From Gemmatimonadota bacterium (GTDB taxonomy: Bacteria > Gemmatimonadota > Gemmatimonadetes > Longimicrobiales > Gaopeijiaceae), in contig JAJDTB010000050.1 of the NCBI GenBank assembly GCA_022827345.1, positions 62,001-126,000 on the forward strand: 64,000 nt of DNA, read 5' to 3'. Positions 7,602 to 16,830 of this stretch are shown piece by piece; within the stretch, counting starts at the first letter, position 1, and the number at the start of each line of letters is the position of its first letter. Made by a program: the position numbers and the translations under genes. The notes under the pieces are model-generated. The model saw only the letters and a list, made by a program, of their open reading frames with translations, did no database searches and had not been told where the DNA came from.

Positions 7602-9071
7602 CTACAGCATGCTGTTCAACCAAAGCAGTACAAACGCTCCATAGAACACCGACATCGCGACCAGCGCCACCCGGCGCCACATCGGTGGCCGCACCGCCTC
7701 GGGCAGGAACTTCGTGTTGATGTAGAGCAGGTGCAGCGGTGAGATCACGAAGACGACACCGGCCATGTTGGCGCCCAGTTGCAGCAGGATGATCGGCTGG
7801 GCCAGGCCGAGCGCGATCGCTCCCCACACAGCCAACACGCCCAGGACGGTGTAGTAGACGACCCGCACGTCTCCGCCGCGCCACTGGCGCACCCTTGTCG
7901 AACCGGTCCACAGGATGTCCGTAATCGCGCGGGTCATGCCTTCGATGATGTCGAGCTGGGTCTTGAAGAGCACCCAGACGGCCATCATCGCGATGACGCC
8001 GCCGAAGATGGCGCCCGCCTGGCTCGCCATGGCGTTGGCAAGCGCGGCCGCGACGGAGAGGCCGCGGATGTCGGTGCCGCCCTCGATGAAGGTGACGTAG
8101 AGGACCGCGGGCAGGACCATCCCCAGCATCGCGCCCACGAAATACACGCCCCACTGGTCGACCCGGACGATGCGCCACCAGCCGCGCCAGCGTTCCATGG
8201 CCGCAGAGGACGTGTCGAAGGTGTAGCCGGTCGGCGCGAGATCGGTGCGCTCACCGCCTACCGCCGCAGGGATATAGCCCGTTCGTTCACCCATACCGTA
8301 GCCCTTGTCGCGGGCCCAGTTCGAGAGGGTCAGGTTGATGACGCCTCCGGCGCCCGAGTACGCGGCGAACGCCCCGATCAGGAACCAGTCCACGCCCTCC
8401 GGGATGAAGCGGAAAGACCCGGCGGCGGTGTCGTAGCCGACGAGGCCCGCGGCTGCCGCAACCCAGGTATCCCCGGACACGAAGATAGCGGCCAGGATCA
8501 GGAAGCCGCCGATGATCGCCGCCACCAGGATCCAGTTGAGAAGCTCCAGCGTGCGTTCGATCCGTTTGCCGAAAAGCAGAATGCCGACGCAGAGGGCGAA
8601 GGTACCCACACCGATCAGGTATACGGTCAGCTCCTGCCCCGGACCCGCGAGCTCGCGGAAGATCAGGAAGAAGATCGCACCCGCGGCGGCGCCCGCCCAT
8701 CCGGGCCATCCCACCTGCAGGAAATAGAGGATTGCGTAGAACCACGCCCAGAACTGCGAGCCCGGCTTCGTGCGCATGAACCCGGTCACCACCGGTTCGC
8801 CGGTCGCGATGGTCCAGCGCATCAGTTCCGTGTTGAGCACCGTCTGCAGGAAGGCAGCGACCAGCGTCACCCATAGCAGCACCAGCCCGTACTGCACGAA
8901 GGCCGCCGGCCCGAGCAGGAACTCGCCGCTCCCGATCGAGGCCCCCAGTACGATCACGCCCGGACCGACCACCCCGATCCACGAGAGCCCCTTCGGATTC
9001 GGGGGAGCCGGCAACTCCGCCTTTTCGAAGGGCTTGAGTCCGGAGCGGGCCTCTGGTGGAGGGGTGTTCAT
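7602..9071 (-). CDS. Nramp-like membrane transporter (1), non-canonical metal motif
   Basis: 489 residues, strongly hydrophobic, about eleven to twelve helices, with the general layout of the Nramp superfamily (GPGVIVLGASIGSGEFLLGP in the first helix; AYSGAGGVINLTLSNWARDKG in the middle). Canonical Nramp metal transporters have DPGN in helix 1 and MPH in helix 6; neither is seen here. The equivalent position of helix 1 reads SIGSGE. So superfamily membership is plausible but Mn/Fe transport should not be assumed. Its start is 63 bp from the end of the S9 peptidase gene upstream on the same strand. A second, distant homologue lies at 12760-14139. Confidence 0.75.
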   Translation of the reverse strand: MNTPPPEARSGLKPFEKAELPAPPNPKGLSWIGVVGPGVIVLGASIGSGEFLLGPAAFVQYGLVLLWVTLVAAFLQTVLNTELMRWTIATGEPVVTGFMRTKPGSQFWAWFYAILYFLQVGWPGWAGAAAGAIFFLIFRELAGPGQELTVYLIGVGTFALCVGILLFGKRIERTLELLNWILVAAIIGGFLILAAIFVSGDTWVAAAAGLVGYDTAAGSFRFIPEGVDWFLIGAFAAYSGAGGVINLTLSNWARDKGYGMGERTGYIPAAVGGERTDLAPTGYTFDTSSAAMERWRGWWRIVRVDQWGVYFVGAMLGMVLPAVLYVTFIEGGTDIRGLSVAAALANAMASQAGAIFGGVIAMMAVWVLFKTQLDIIEGMTRAITDILWTGSTRVRQWRGGDVRVVYYTVLGVLAVWGAIALGLAQPIILLQLGANMAGVVFVISPLHLLYINTKFLPEAVRPPMWRRVALVAMSVFYGAFVLLWLNSML

Positions 9072-9134
9072 GGTTTTGGTCCAGGGCTGTTGGTGATCGT
9101 CACGATTCGCGGAGGGCCGCCGTCGCGGGCCCGC

Positions 9135-11222
9135 TCAACTCACAGGCCGCTTGCCCACCCACTGGTCATACCACTTCCGCATGTACAGCTGCGTGCGCAT
9201 GAAGTTGGAGGGTTTGCTGCCGGTGCCGTGGTACTCCTCGTTGAAGCGGATGATGGCGGTGGGGACGCCGACCATCTTGAGCGCCTGAAAGTACTCCTCG
9301 CTCTGGGTCATCGGGGTGCGCAGATCGAGTTCGCCGGTCAGGAGCAGGGTGGGCGTGGTCACGTTGTCGACGTACATGAGCGACGAGTGGTGCAGCCACT
9401 TGTCCGGGTTGTCCCAGGGGAGTTCGCGGAAGCGGCGGTAGGCCCACATGGCCACGTCGGCGGTGCCCGCGAAGGACATCCAGTTGATGACGGGACAGCG
9501 CACGGCGGCCGCGGCGAAGCGGTCGTCGTGGCCGATCACCCAGCTCGAGAGGACGCCGCCGCCGGAGCAGCCGCCGACGTACATCCGGTCCGTGTCGATG
9601 TATCCCCGGCCGACGACCTCGTCGACGCCGTGAAGGAGGTCCGCGAGGTCGCGCTCGCCGGGATAGCTGTCGTCGATGGCGTTGCCGAAGTCGGTGCCGT
9701 AGCCGGTCGAGCCGCGGGGGTTGGTGTAGAGGACGACGAAATCGTTGGCGGCGAAGTTCTGGAACATCCAGTTGAAGCCCACGTTGTACATGGCGTGCGG
9801 GCCGCCGTGGATCTCGAAGACGAGGGGATATCTGCGTGTGGGGTCGAAGCCGGGTGGCTTGATGACCCATCCCTGTACCTGCGCTCCCTCGGTGGATTCG
9901 TACCAGATTTCCTCGATGTCGCCGAGAGCGACGCCCTCCAGCACATCATCATTCACATCGGTGAGGCGGGTCGTTGATGCGCCGGCTTCGAGGTCGTAAC
10001 GGACCACATCGCCGGGCGTCTGCGGGGCCGAGCGCACACCGACCGCGGTGCCGCCGGCCATCGAGGTCAGCGAGAGCATGTGGACGCCGTCGGTGAGCTG
10101 CTGCAGGTCGCCGCCGGGCGTGGCGGAATAGATGTTGGACGAGCCGCGGTCGGCGACCGAAAAGTAGAAGCGGCTGCCGTCGGCGGCCCACATCATGTCG
10201 CCCACGTCGCGGTCGAGGTCGGGGGTGAGCTTGCGCATGCCGCTGCCGTCGATGCCGATGGTGTGGATCTCGCCGACGTGGTAGGTCTGCGGCGACCACT
10301 CGTTGCCGGTGAAGGCGATCGTGCGGCCGTCGGGAGAGACCGACGGGCTATTCCAGAGGCCGCGGACGGGAGTGATCTCGCGGGTCTCGCCGGTGGCCAC
10401 GTCGACCGCGTTGATGGCGGACTCGAAGTAGCGCATGTCCCAGTCTTCCTTCATGAGCCCGTCGAAGACGATGGTGCTGCCGTCGGGGGTCCAGTCGTAG
10501 CCGACGCCGCCGTAGATGCCGATGTAACGGGAGCCGACGTGCCATTTGCCGTGGGTGATCTGGCGGGCGGTGCCGCCCTCGGCCGGGACGACGAAGAGGT
10601 GCACGTAGGCGGGGTCGGTGAAGCCGACGCGGTCCGCGCGGAAGTGCATGTTCTCGACGATGCGGGGGGTGGCGGTCCAGTTGGCGCCCTCGGGAGCCGC
10701 CGGAAGGTCGATCGACCAGTCGCTGGGGAGCTCGCCGGGGGTGTACATGGTGAAGGCGATCATGGTGCCGTCGGGCGACCACCGGGCGTTCATAGGGGTG
10801 TCGGAGACGCGGGTGACCTGGGTGACGGAGCCTTCCGCGTCCATGTGGCGGACGTGAATCTGGGCGCCGCCCTGTTCGCCGGCGGCGGTGAAGAGGATGC
10901 GGGTGCCGTCCGGCGACCAGCGCGGCGAGGAGCCGGCGATGAGGAAGCGCGGCCGGGAGCCGTCGGCGTCCATGATGTGAAGGGCGGACTCCCACTCGTC
11001 TTCGATCTTGTCGACCCAGCTGCGGGTGTAGATGACCTGGCTGCCGTCGGGGGAGAGCTGGGGGTCGCCGACGCGCTCCCAGTCGAGGTAGCGGTCGACG
11101 GTGAGGCGGGCGTCCTGGGCGGTGAGTTGGGCCGGCGTGAGGGCCAGGGCGGCGAGGGCCGGGACGGCAATCGCGAGCATCGTGGCGGTGGCCGGAATCA
11201 GGAAACGGGCGTTGATGCGCAT
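9135..11222 (-). CDS. Secreted S9 family (prolyl oligopeptidase-type) peptidase (1)
   Basis: 695 residues from ATG 11222, preceded by AAGGAG; the open frame continues to 11489 but the start chosen gives a clean signal peptide (MRINARFLIPATATMLAIAV, cleavage near AQDARL). The N-terminal 400 residues are a WD40-like beta-propeller with repeated SPDG motifs. The C-terminal alpha/beta-hydrolase domain has HGGPHAMYN, NPRGSTGYG, the nucleophile elbow GCSGGG at about residue 555, a candidate Asp in GELDLRTPM and His in EEYHGTG. Members are dipeptidyl or oligopeptidases acting in the periplasm or outside. A close paralogue lies at 47499-49559. Divergent from the thioesterase gene, sharing the 109-bp gap 11223-11331. 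Confidence 0.93.
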   Translation of the reverse strand: MRINARFLIPATATMLAIAVPALAALALTPAQLTAQDARLTVDRYLDWERVGDPQLSPDGSQVIYTRSWVDKIEDEWESALHIMDADGSRPRFLIAGSSPRWSPDGTRILFTAAGEQGGAQIHVRHMDAEGSVTQVTRVSDTPMNARWSPDGTMIAFTMYTPGELPSDWSIDLPAAPEGANWTATPRIVENMHFRADRVGFTDPAYVHLFVVPAEGGTARQITHGKWHVGSRYIGIYGGVGYDWTPDGSTIVFDGLMKEDWDMRYFESAINAVDVATGETREITPVRGLWNSPSVSPDGRTIAFTGNEWSPQTYHVGEIHTIGIDGSGMRKLTPDLDRDVGDMMWAADGSRFYFSVADRGSSNIYSATPGGDLQQLTDGVHMLSLTSMAGGTAVGVRSAPQTPGDVVRYDLEAGASTTRLTDVNDDVLEGVALGDIEEIWYESTEGAQVQGWVIKPPGFDPTRRYPLVFEIHGGPHAMYNVGFNWMFQNFAANDFVVLYTNPRGSTGYGTDFGNAIDDSYPGERDLADLLHGVDEVVGRGYIDTDRMYVGGCSGGGVLSSWVIGHDDRFAAAAVRCPVINWMSFAGTADVAMWAYRRFRELPWDNPDKWLHHSSLMYVDNVTTPTLLLTGELDLRTPMTQSEEYFQALKMVGVPTAIIRFNEEYHGTGSKPSNFMRTQLYMRKWYDQWVGKRPVS

Positions 11223-11331
11223 CGGTGCGGGCTCCTTCGGACCTGAGGGGAATGCTCCGTGCAAGTGGGGGCGCGCGGGCGCGCGGGTCAAGGCTTGCCC
11301 GGCATCCCGGTTCACGCTAATTCGTATCGCC

Positions 11332-11748
11332 ATGCCACCGAAAAAGACCGAGTCCTGGACCCTCATCGAATCGATCCTCTCAGCCTCCGAGGCCATCGTC
11401 GCCCTTGGAATCACCCTGGAGGACGTGGGCGAGGACACCTGCGTGCTCAAAATGCCGAAGCGGCTCGATCTCACCCGCGGCGACGGCACGATCTATCACG
11501 GCGGGCCGGTGGCGTCGCTGATCGACATCGCGGGGGACATGGTCGTCGCGGTGCGCGCCGGGGGCGGGGTGCCCACCATCTCATTGCGGGTCGATTACCT
11601 GCGCCCCTGTACCGGCCCCTATCTGCTGGCGACAGCGCGGCTGCGGCGCTGCGGCCGCACCATATCGACCTCCGACGTGGACGTGCACGACGACCAGGGC
11701 CGCCTCTGCGCGGTGGGACGCGGCACCTATTCCTCCATGGTCGGCTGA
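11332..11748 (+). CDS. PaaI-type hotdog-fold thioesterase
   Basis: 138 residues from ATG 11332. The hotdog-fold signature of the PaaI/HGG acyl-CoA thioesterases is clear: TIYHGGPVASLIDIAGDMVV (the catalytic-site HGG) followed by PTISLRVDYLRPCTGPYLLA and a final strand GRLCAVGRGTYS. It would hydrolyse an acyl- or aryl-CoA thioester in the cytosol. It heads a five-gene run with 4-bp spacing or overlaps: MDR reductase (start 11753), Nramp-like transporter, small membrane protein, and acyl-CoA synthetase. Thioesterase and synthetase in one operon suggest handling of an imported carboxylic acid, but the acid is unknown. Confidence 0.88.
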   Translation: MPPKKTESWTLIESILSASEAIVALGITLEDVGEDTCVLKMPKRLDLTRGDGTIYHGGPVASLIDIAGDMVVAVRAGGGVPTISLRVDYLRPCTGPYLLATARLRRCGRTISTSDVDVHDDQGRLCAVGRGTYSSMVG

Positions 11749-11752
11749 CGGG

Positions 11753-12763
11753 ATGAAGGCCGTCCTCTACGACCGCCACGGCGGCGTCGACGAACTCTAC
11801 CTGGGCGACGTCCCCACCCCCGACCCCGCCACCGGCGAGGCCCTCATTCGCATTCGGGCCTGCGCCCTCAACGGCTTCGACCCCATGATGCTCGGCGGGA
11901 CCACCGGGCTGCACGTCCCGCTCCCCATGACCCCGTGCGGCGACGCGGCCGGCGAGGTGGCGGGGTTCGGTCCCGGGACGGAAGCGGCGGGGTGGCAGGT
12001 CGGGGACCGCGCAATGATCGACCCCATCATCGACGGCCGGGGCATGCTCGGTGAGAAGGCGCCCGGGGCGGCGGTCGAGTACCTCGCGGTCCCGCTGGAG
12101 AACCTGGTGCGGATCCCCGAGGGTGTCTCGTTCGAGCATGCCGCCGCCCTTCCGGTTGCGTACGGGACCGCCCTGCGCATGATCGAGGAGCGCGCCAGGG
12201 TGCAACCGGGCGAGACGGTGCTGATCCTCGGTGCGACGGGCGGCGTCGGCGCCTGCTGCGTCCAGCTCTGCAAGCGGATCGGCGCGCAGGTGATCGCCAC
12301 CGGCGGTTCGGCCCGGAAGCTGGCCCAACTGAGCGCGCTCGGCGCCGACCACGTCATCTCGTCGCGCTCGGAGGAGCTGGTGCGGCTGGTCAGGGGCATC
12401 GCAGGCAAGCCGCGCTATCACGATCCGGACTCGGGCGGCGTGGACGTCGTCATCAACTACATCGGCGGCGCCACCTGGGCGGACAGCCTGAAGGTGCTGC
12501 GCTTCCAGGGCCGCATGGTCACCTGCGGCGCCACCGCCGGCTACGACCCGCCGACCGACATCCGCTACATCTGGAGCTTCGAGCAGACGATCATCGGCTC
12601 CGACGGATGGAGCCGGGCGGGCCTTGCGCGCCTGCTGGACATGGTGGCCGAGGGCGAACTGGAGCCGGCGATCCATGTGGCCAGACCCGTCGAGCGAATC
12701 CGCACGGCGATGAGCGAACTCATGGCGCGCGAGGTCTTCGGGAAGTCGGTACTGACGCTGTGA
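11753..12763 (+). CDS. MDR family zinc-type/quinone oxidoreductase-like dehydrogenase
   Basis: 336 residues of the medium-chain dehydrogenase/reductase superfamily. The GroES-like N-terminal part (LIRIRACALNGFDPMML; GDAAGEVAGFG) precedes the NAD(P)-binding Rossmann part with ILGATGGVGACCVQLCKRIGA at about residues 158-178. The typical structural zinc-site cysteines are absent from the middle region, and the GATGGVG version of the loop is shared by quinone oxidoreductase-like members. Likely reaction: NAD(P)H-dependent reduction of an activated C=C or C=O bond. It starts 4 bp after the thioesterase stop, and the next gene's GTG overlaps its stop, so it is part of a tight operon. Substrate unknown. 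Confidence 0.88.
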   Translation: MKAVLYDRHGGVDELYLGDVPTPDPATGEALIRIRACALNGFDPMMLGGTTGLHVPLPMTPCGDAAGEVAGFGPGTEAAGWQVGDRAMIDPIIDGRGMLGEKAPGAAVEYLAVPLENLVRIPEGVSFEHAAALPVAYGTALRMIEERARVQPGETVLILGATGGVGACCVQLCKRIGAQVIATGGSARKLAQLSALGADHVISSRSEELVRLVRGIAGKPRYHDPDSGGVDVVINYIGGATWADSLKVLRFQGRMVTCGATAGYDPPTDIRYIWSFEQTIIGSDGWSRAGLARLLDMVAEGELEPAIHVARPVERIRTAMSELMAREVFGKSVLTL

Positions 12764-14139
12764 GCGAGCGTCCGCCCGGCGAGCCCGCCGCCCGCGACCC
12801 GGTCGACTATCCAATCGCCCAAAAGATCCCGCGGGAGGTCCTGGACGCCGAGGCCGAGCGGCTGACCGAGCTGAGGCAGGCCCCGATCCACCGGCGCGCC
12901 GGTGGCTACGCCCGCCTTGCCGGTCCCGGCTTCATGGCCGCCGCCCTCACCCTCGGCGCGGGCACCCTCACCTCGTCCATGCTCTCCGGCGCGACCTTCG
13001 GCTACCGCACCCTCTGGTTGATCTGGCTCTCCTGCGGCCTCGGCCTCTTCATGATGGCGGCGATGGCACGCTTCACCTGCAAGGGCGGCTTCCGAATCAT
13101 CCAGGTGCAGAACCGGCGGCACTCCTGGCTCATCGGCTCGCTCATGACCGCGCTGGTCGGCACCGCGGCCGTCGCGGTCATCTTCAACTTCGGCCAGGTC
13201 GCGCTCGGCACCCACCTGATCGAGTCGCTCGCGCCCTTCGCCGGCTTCTCCTTCCCCGCCGAGTACAACTGGATCGTCTACGTGGCCGTCACGAGCTGGC
13301 TGATCCTCAGCTACGGACGCCGCGGCGGCACGGGCACACGCCTCGTGGAATGGGTGATGAAGGCGGGGATCGCGATCATGATCGCCGCGTTCGGTGCGGT
13401 GCTGCTGGTCGTGGGCGTCGACTGGGGAGCGGCGGCGCGGGGAACCTTCGTGCCGTGGCTGCCGGGGGGCGGCGAGGGGTTGGACCTGTTCATCGCGTCG
13501 TCCGCGGCCGCCGTGGGCGTGATGGACTGGGTCTTTTTCAACTACGCCGGCCTGGGGCGCGGCTGGGGCCGCAACCACGAGTCCCTGGCCCGCTTCGACG
13601 TCATCGCCGGGCTCTTCCTGCCGTTCGTGCTGGTGAACTTCCTGGTGATCGGCGTCTTCGCGGCCACCCTCTTCCCGCAGGGGATCACGCCCGAATCTGC
13701 GCCCGAACTCGCGGCCGCGCTGATGCCGCTGCTCGGCCCGACCTGGTCTCAAATCCTCTTCTACGTGGGGTTCCTGGCCGTCCCGATCACGACCACCGTC
13801 GGGATGAGTCTGGCCGGTGCAATGGCCATCCACGAGGCCTTCGGGTGGGAGCCCGACACCTCGTCGTGGCGCTGGAAGATCAGCGCGCTGCTGCCGCAGA
13901 TCGCCTTCCTGGCGGCCTGGAACGCGCGTCCCGTCTGGCTCGTCATCGCGATCGCGGCTTTCCTGTCGCTCGCCAACAACGTCGTCGGCTGGTCCATGTA
14001 CCTCCTGCTCAACGACCGCAAGGTTCTGGGCGCTGACCGCAGTAAATCGTACCTCTGGAACCTGGGCATCCTCCTGCAGGTCACGCTGCTGAACGGGATC
14101 GCCATCACCTACGTCTTCAACCGCCTGGGGTGGTGGTGA
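12760..14139 (+). CDS. Nramp-like membrane transporter (2)
   Basis: 459 residues from GTG 12760, which overlaps the MDR stop (GTGA); the frame is open further upstream, within the MDR gene, but coupling favours this start. It is an integral membrane protein with about eleven helices and an N-terminal cytosolic stretch. Nramp-superfamily features include ARLAGPGFMAAALTLGAGTL in the first helix. The canonical DPGN is replaced (TLGAGTLT), as in the paralogue at 7602. Its place between CoA-related enzymes suggests an organic-ion or unusual metal substrate rather than housekeeping manganese. The next small gene's ATG overlaps its stop. Confidence 0.78.
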   Translation: MSERPPGEPAARDPVDYPIAQKIPREVLDAEAERLTELRQAPIHRRAGGYARLAGPGFMAAALTLGAGTLTSSMLSGATFGYRTLWLIWLSCGLGLFMMAAMARFTCKGGFRIIQVQNRRHSWLIGSLMTALVGTAAVAVIFNFGQVALGTHLIESLAPFAGFSFPAEYNWIVYVAVTSWLILSYGRRGGTGTRLVEWVMKAGIAIMIAAFGAVLLVVGVDWGAAARGTFVPWLPGGGEGLDLFIASSAAAVGVMDWVFFNYAGLGRGWGRNHESLARFDVIAGLFLPFVLVNFLVIGVFAATLFPQGITPESAPELAAALMPLLGPTWSQILFYVGFLAVPITTTVGMSLAGAMAIHEAFGWEPDTSSWRWKISALLPQIAFLAAWNARPVWLVIAIAAFLSLANNVVGWSMYLLLNDRKVLGADRSKSYLWNLGILLQVTLLNGIAITYVFNRLGWW

Positions 14140-14384
14140 TGGGCACGGCGGGAAGCAGCGGCAGCGCGCTGCAACGGCTCCTGAAGCGTCGCATCGGGCC
14201 ATGGTCCGGGCGCGTCTGGGGACTCGTCATGAACCTGGCCGCGAACGCGGTCACGCTGTGGGGCGTGTCGTCGCTGTTGCGCACGGGCGGCGGCTGGGCC
14301 TGGATCGTGATCGGGGGAATGGCCACGGTCGCATGCATGGCAGTGCTGGCCGTGCCCGACCGCACGGGGGATCCGGCCGAGTGA
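14139..14384 (+). CDS. Small two-helix membrane protein
   Basis: 81 residues starting at ATG 14139, which overlaps the stop of the Nramp-like gene (TGATG). Two hydrophobic segments are visible: about residues 26-46 (WGLVMNLAANAVTLWGVSSL) and 50-70 (WAWIVIGGMATVACMAVLAV). The N terminus is basic (ALQRLLKRRIG). No family is recognised. Overlaps on both sides (the acyl-CoA synthetase GTG lies within its stop) show it belongs to the operon, so an accessory subunit for the adjacent transporter is the natural guess. Confidence 0.75.
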   Translation: MGTAGSSGSALQRLLKRRIGPWSGRVWGLVMNLAANAVTLWGVSSLLRTGGGWAWIVIGGMATVACMAVLAVPDRTGDPAE

Positions 14385-16012
14385 ACAACCTCGGCTACTG
14401 GCTGCACGACGCCCGTGCCGAGTTCCCCGACCGCGTCGCGCTGATAGACCTGTCGCGCACCCCTCCCCGCGAGGTCACCTACCGCGAGCTCGACGAGCGC
14501 ATGAACCGTGTCGCGAACCTGCTCACGGCGGCGGGAATCCGGGCCGGCGACCGATTCGCGCTGAGCGCCGGCAACCGCTTCGAGTTCGTCGAGATCATGT
14601 TCGGCGGCATGCGCTGCGGCGCGGTGCCCGTGCCCCTCAACTTCAAGCTCTCGGCCGAGTCGCTCGCGCACGTTGTCGCGGACGCCGACTGCCGGGCGGC
14701 GTTCGTCGAGGTCGCGGTCACGGAGCGCTCGGCGGCGGTCGTGGAGCAGTTGGGGATCGAGAAGAGGTGGGAGGTCGGCGGCGGCGGCGCGGCGGACGAA
14801 CCGGCACGCACCGGCTGGTTCGACTATGCAGCCGCCCTTGCGGAAGCGTCACCGGACTTCGACCCCCCCGTCCTCGGCGCGCACCACCCCGCCTTCCAGC
14901 CGTACACATCCGGATCGACCGGAAAGCCCAAGGGCGTCGTCCTCGACCACGAGGGACAGATCTGGTGGGTGCGCTGCCTGAAGAAGTACTGGCCGTCCGG
15001 GCCGGACGACCGAGCGCTCGCAGCGGTGCCGCTCTACCACAAGAACGCGATGGCGGGCGCGGTCAAGCCGCTGCTCCAGGCGGGGGGATCGGTCGTGATT
15101 CTCCCCGGGTTCGAGCCGGTGGCCTTCCTGCAGGCGCTGAGCGAATACCGATGCACGCAGGTCGGTGCGGTTCCGGCGGTCTTCACGATCCTGCTCGACC
15201 ATATCAACCTCATACGGAGGCTCGACTTCTCGGCGCTCAGGAAGGTCGTGCTCGGATCCGCCCCGGTGCAGCCGGAGCTGATGGACGCGGTGGAGCGTGC
15301 GTTCGGCGTGCAGGTGGGTGAGAGCTACGGTCTGACCGAGGGTGGCCCCGTCATGCTCGGCCCCCCGCCCGACGGCCGCCCGGTGCCCAGGGGAAGCTGC
15401 GGCGCGGCGTGGCCCGAGGGCGAGATCAGGCTCATGCGCAACGGCGTCGAGGATGCGCGGTACGGTGAGCTGTGGGTCCGCAATCCCGGGGTGACGACGG
15501 GATATCACAACCTGCCCGAAGTCAACGCGGCGCGGATCCGGGACGGCTGGCTCGCGACCGGCGACCTCTTTCACCGCGACGACGACGGGTTCTTCCATTT
15601 CAGGGGCCGCACGGACGACATGTTCAACTCGGGCGGCGAGAACATCTACCCCAAGGAGGTCGAGGACCTGCTTCTCTCGCATCCGGATGTGCTCGATGCG
15701 GCGGTGGTGCCGGTGCCGCACGCGGTGAAGGGTGAGGTTCCGGCTGCGATGGTCAAGGTCGCGTCGGGGTCGGCTGTAACGGTCGACGCGCTCAGGATGT
15801 ACACGCTGGACCGCGGGCCCGCGTATGCGCACCCAAGGCATATCGTGCTGGTGGCCGAGATGCCGCTGACGGGGGTGGGCAAAGTGGACCGGACGGGAAT
15901 CGTGGAGGTGCTGCGAAGGGTATCTGAGCGATTTGCAGATGGAGCCGTTCGGGCATCCGGTCCGGGTGCGCCCGGTGGAGTATGGCCTGATCCTGGCGGC
16001 GATGATGTATGA
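14381..16012 (+). CDS. ANL-superfamily acyl-CoA synthetase (AMP-forming)
   Basis: 543 residues from GTG 14381, overlapping the previous stop by 4 bp. The AMP-binding P-loop YTSGSTGKPKGVVLD is at about residues 172-186. The adenylate-binding motif GESYGLTEGG, the hinge motif WLATGDLFHRDDDGFFHFRG, the segment FNSGGENIYPKEVEDLLLSH and the late catalytic Lys in LTGVGKVDR all fit a carboxylate:CoA ligase acting via an acyl-adenylate. The protein is soluble. The acid could be a fatty, aryl or carnitine-like acid. As the last gene of the thioesterase/MDR/transporter operon, it would activate the substrate brought in by the transporter; that link is inference. Confidence 0.93.
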   Translation: MNNLGYWLHDARAEFPDRVALIDLSRTPPREVTYRELDERMNRVANLLTAAGIRAGDRFALSAGNRFEFVEIMFGGMRCGAVPVPLNFKLSAESLAHVVADADCRAAFVEVAVTERSAAVVEQLGIEKRWEVGGGGAADEPARTGWFDYAAALAEASPDFDPPVLGAHHPAFQPYTSGSTGKPKGVVLDHEGQIWWVRCLKKYWPSGPDDRALAAVPLYHKNAMAGAVKPLLQAGGSVVILPGFEPVAFLQALSEYRCTQVGAVPAVFTILLDHINLIRRLDFSALRKVVLGSAPVQPELMDAVERAFGVQVGESYGLTEGGPVMLGPPPDGRPVPRGSCGAAWPEGEIRLMRNGVEDARYGELWVRNPGVTTGYHNLPEVNAARIRDGWLATGDLFHRDDDGFFHFRGRTDDMFNSGGENIYPKEVEDLLLSHPDVLDAAVVPVPHAVKGEVPAAMVKVASGSAVTVDALRMYTLDRGPAYAHPRHIVLVAEMPLTGVGKVDRTGIVEVLRRVSERFADGAVRASGPGAPGGVWPDPGGDDV

Positions 16013-16073
16013 CGTGAGCCGGCGCCGGGGTATCGTCGGTCGCCCGGCGGACCCGGCCTAGAGCCCGGCCGCC

Positions 16074-16805
16074 GTGTACGGAGGGATGACGGTCGGCGTG
16101 GTCGTTCCGGCGCGGGACGAAGAGCAGAACGTCGGGGCTGTCGTCGCCGACCTTCTCGCGCTGCGCGACGACCGGGGCATGCGCGTGGTGGACGACTTCG
16201 TCGTCTGCGACAACGGATCGTCGGACGCGACGGCGCTCAGAGCGCGTGATTCGGGGGCGCGGACAGTGCGACAGGACATACCCGGCTACGGACTGGCGTG
16301 TCTGACGGCCCTTGCGGCCCTCCGTCCGGTCGACATCGTGCTCTTCACGGACGGTGACCGGTCGTTCAAGGCCGCACAGGGACTCAGGCTGCTCGATGCC
16401 ATCGCCGACGGGGCCGATCTGGCCATCGGCTCACGAGTGCTGGGCCGGCGGGAGCCGGGCGCCATGTCGTTGCCGCAACTGGCCGGCAACCGGGTCGCCA
16501 GCCTGCTGATTCGCCTGCTGTGGGGGGCAGTGGTAACCGACCTCGGTCCCTACCGCGCAATTCGCTCTGAAGCGCTCCAGCGCCTTGACATGCAGGACCG
16601 CGCATACGGCTGGACCGTCGAGATGCAGATCAAGGCCATTCAGCACGGACTCGGGGTCGTGGAGGTACCCGCGGACGCGTTGCGACGCCGCTTCGGCCGT
16701 TCCAAGGTGGGGGGCACGGTGCGGGGCGTGGTCGGCGCCAGCGTGGGGATCCTGTCGATGATCTCCCGGCTGCGCTGGCAGCAGGCGCGCTCACGCCGCG
16801 ACTGA
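16074..16805 (+). CDS. Family 2 glycosyltransferase
   Basis: 243 residues if the GTG at 16074 is used; ATG 16086 is an alternative, but the GGAGGG then directly abuts the start codon. The GT-A fold is clear: TVGVVVPARDEEQNVGAVVA at the start, FVVCDNGSSDATAL, the DxD-like metal site VLFTDGDRSF, then IGSRVLGRREPGAM and a C-terminal part ending with SVGILSMISRLRW. Similar proteins transfer sugars from nucleotide-sugar or polyprenyl-phosphate donors to lipids. No C-terminal membrane anchor as strong as in dolichol-phosphate mannosyltransferase is seen. It follows the acyl-CoA synthetase by 61 bp and converges with lutC. Confidence 0.85.
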   Translation: MYGGMTVGVVVPARDEEQNVGAVVADLLALRDDRGMRVVDDFVVCDNGSSDATALRARDSGARTVRQDIPGYGLACLTALAALRPVDIVLFTDGDRSFKAAQGLRLLDAIADGADLAIGSRVLGRREPGAMSLPQLAGNRVASLLIRLLWGAVVTDLGPYRAIRSEALQRLDMQDRAYGWTVEMQIKAIQHGLGVVEVPADALRRRFGRSKVGGTVRGVVGASVGILSMISRLRWQQARSRRD

Positions 16806-16830
16806 TTGCCCGGTCAATGCGGCGCGCGTG

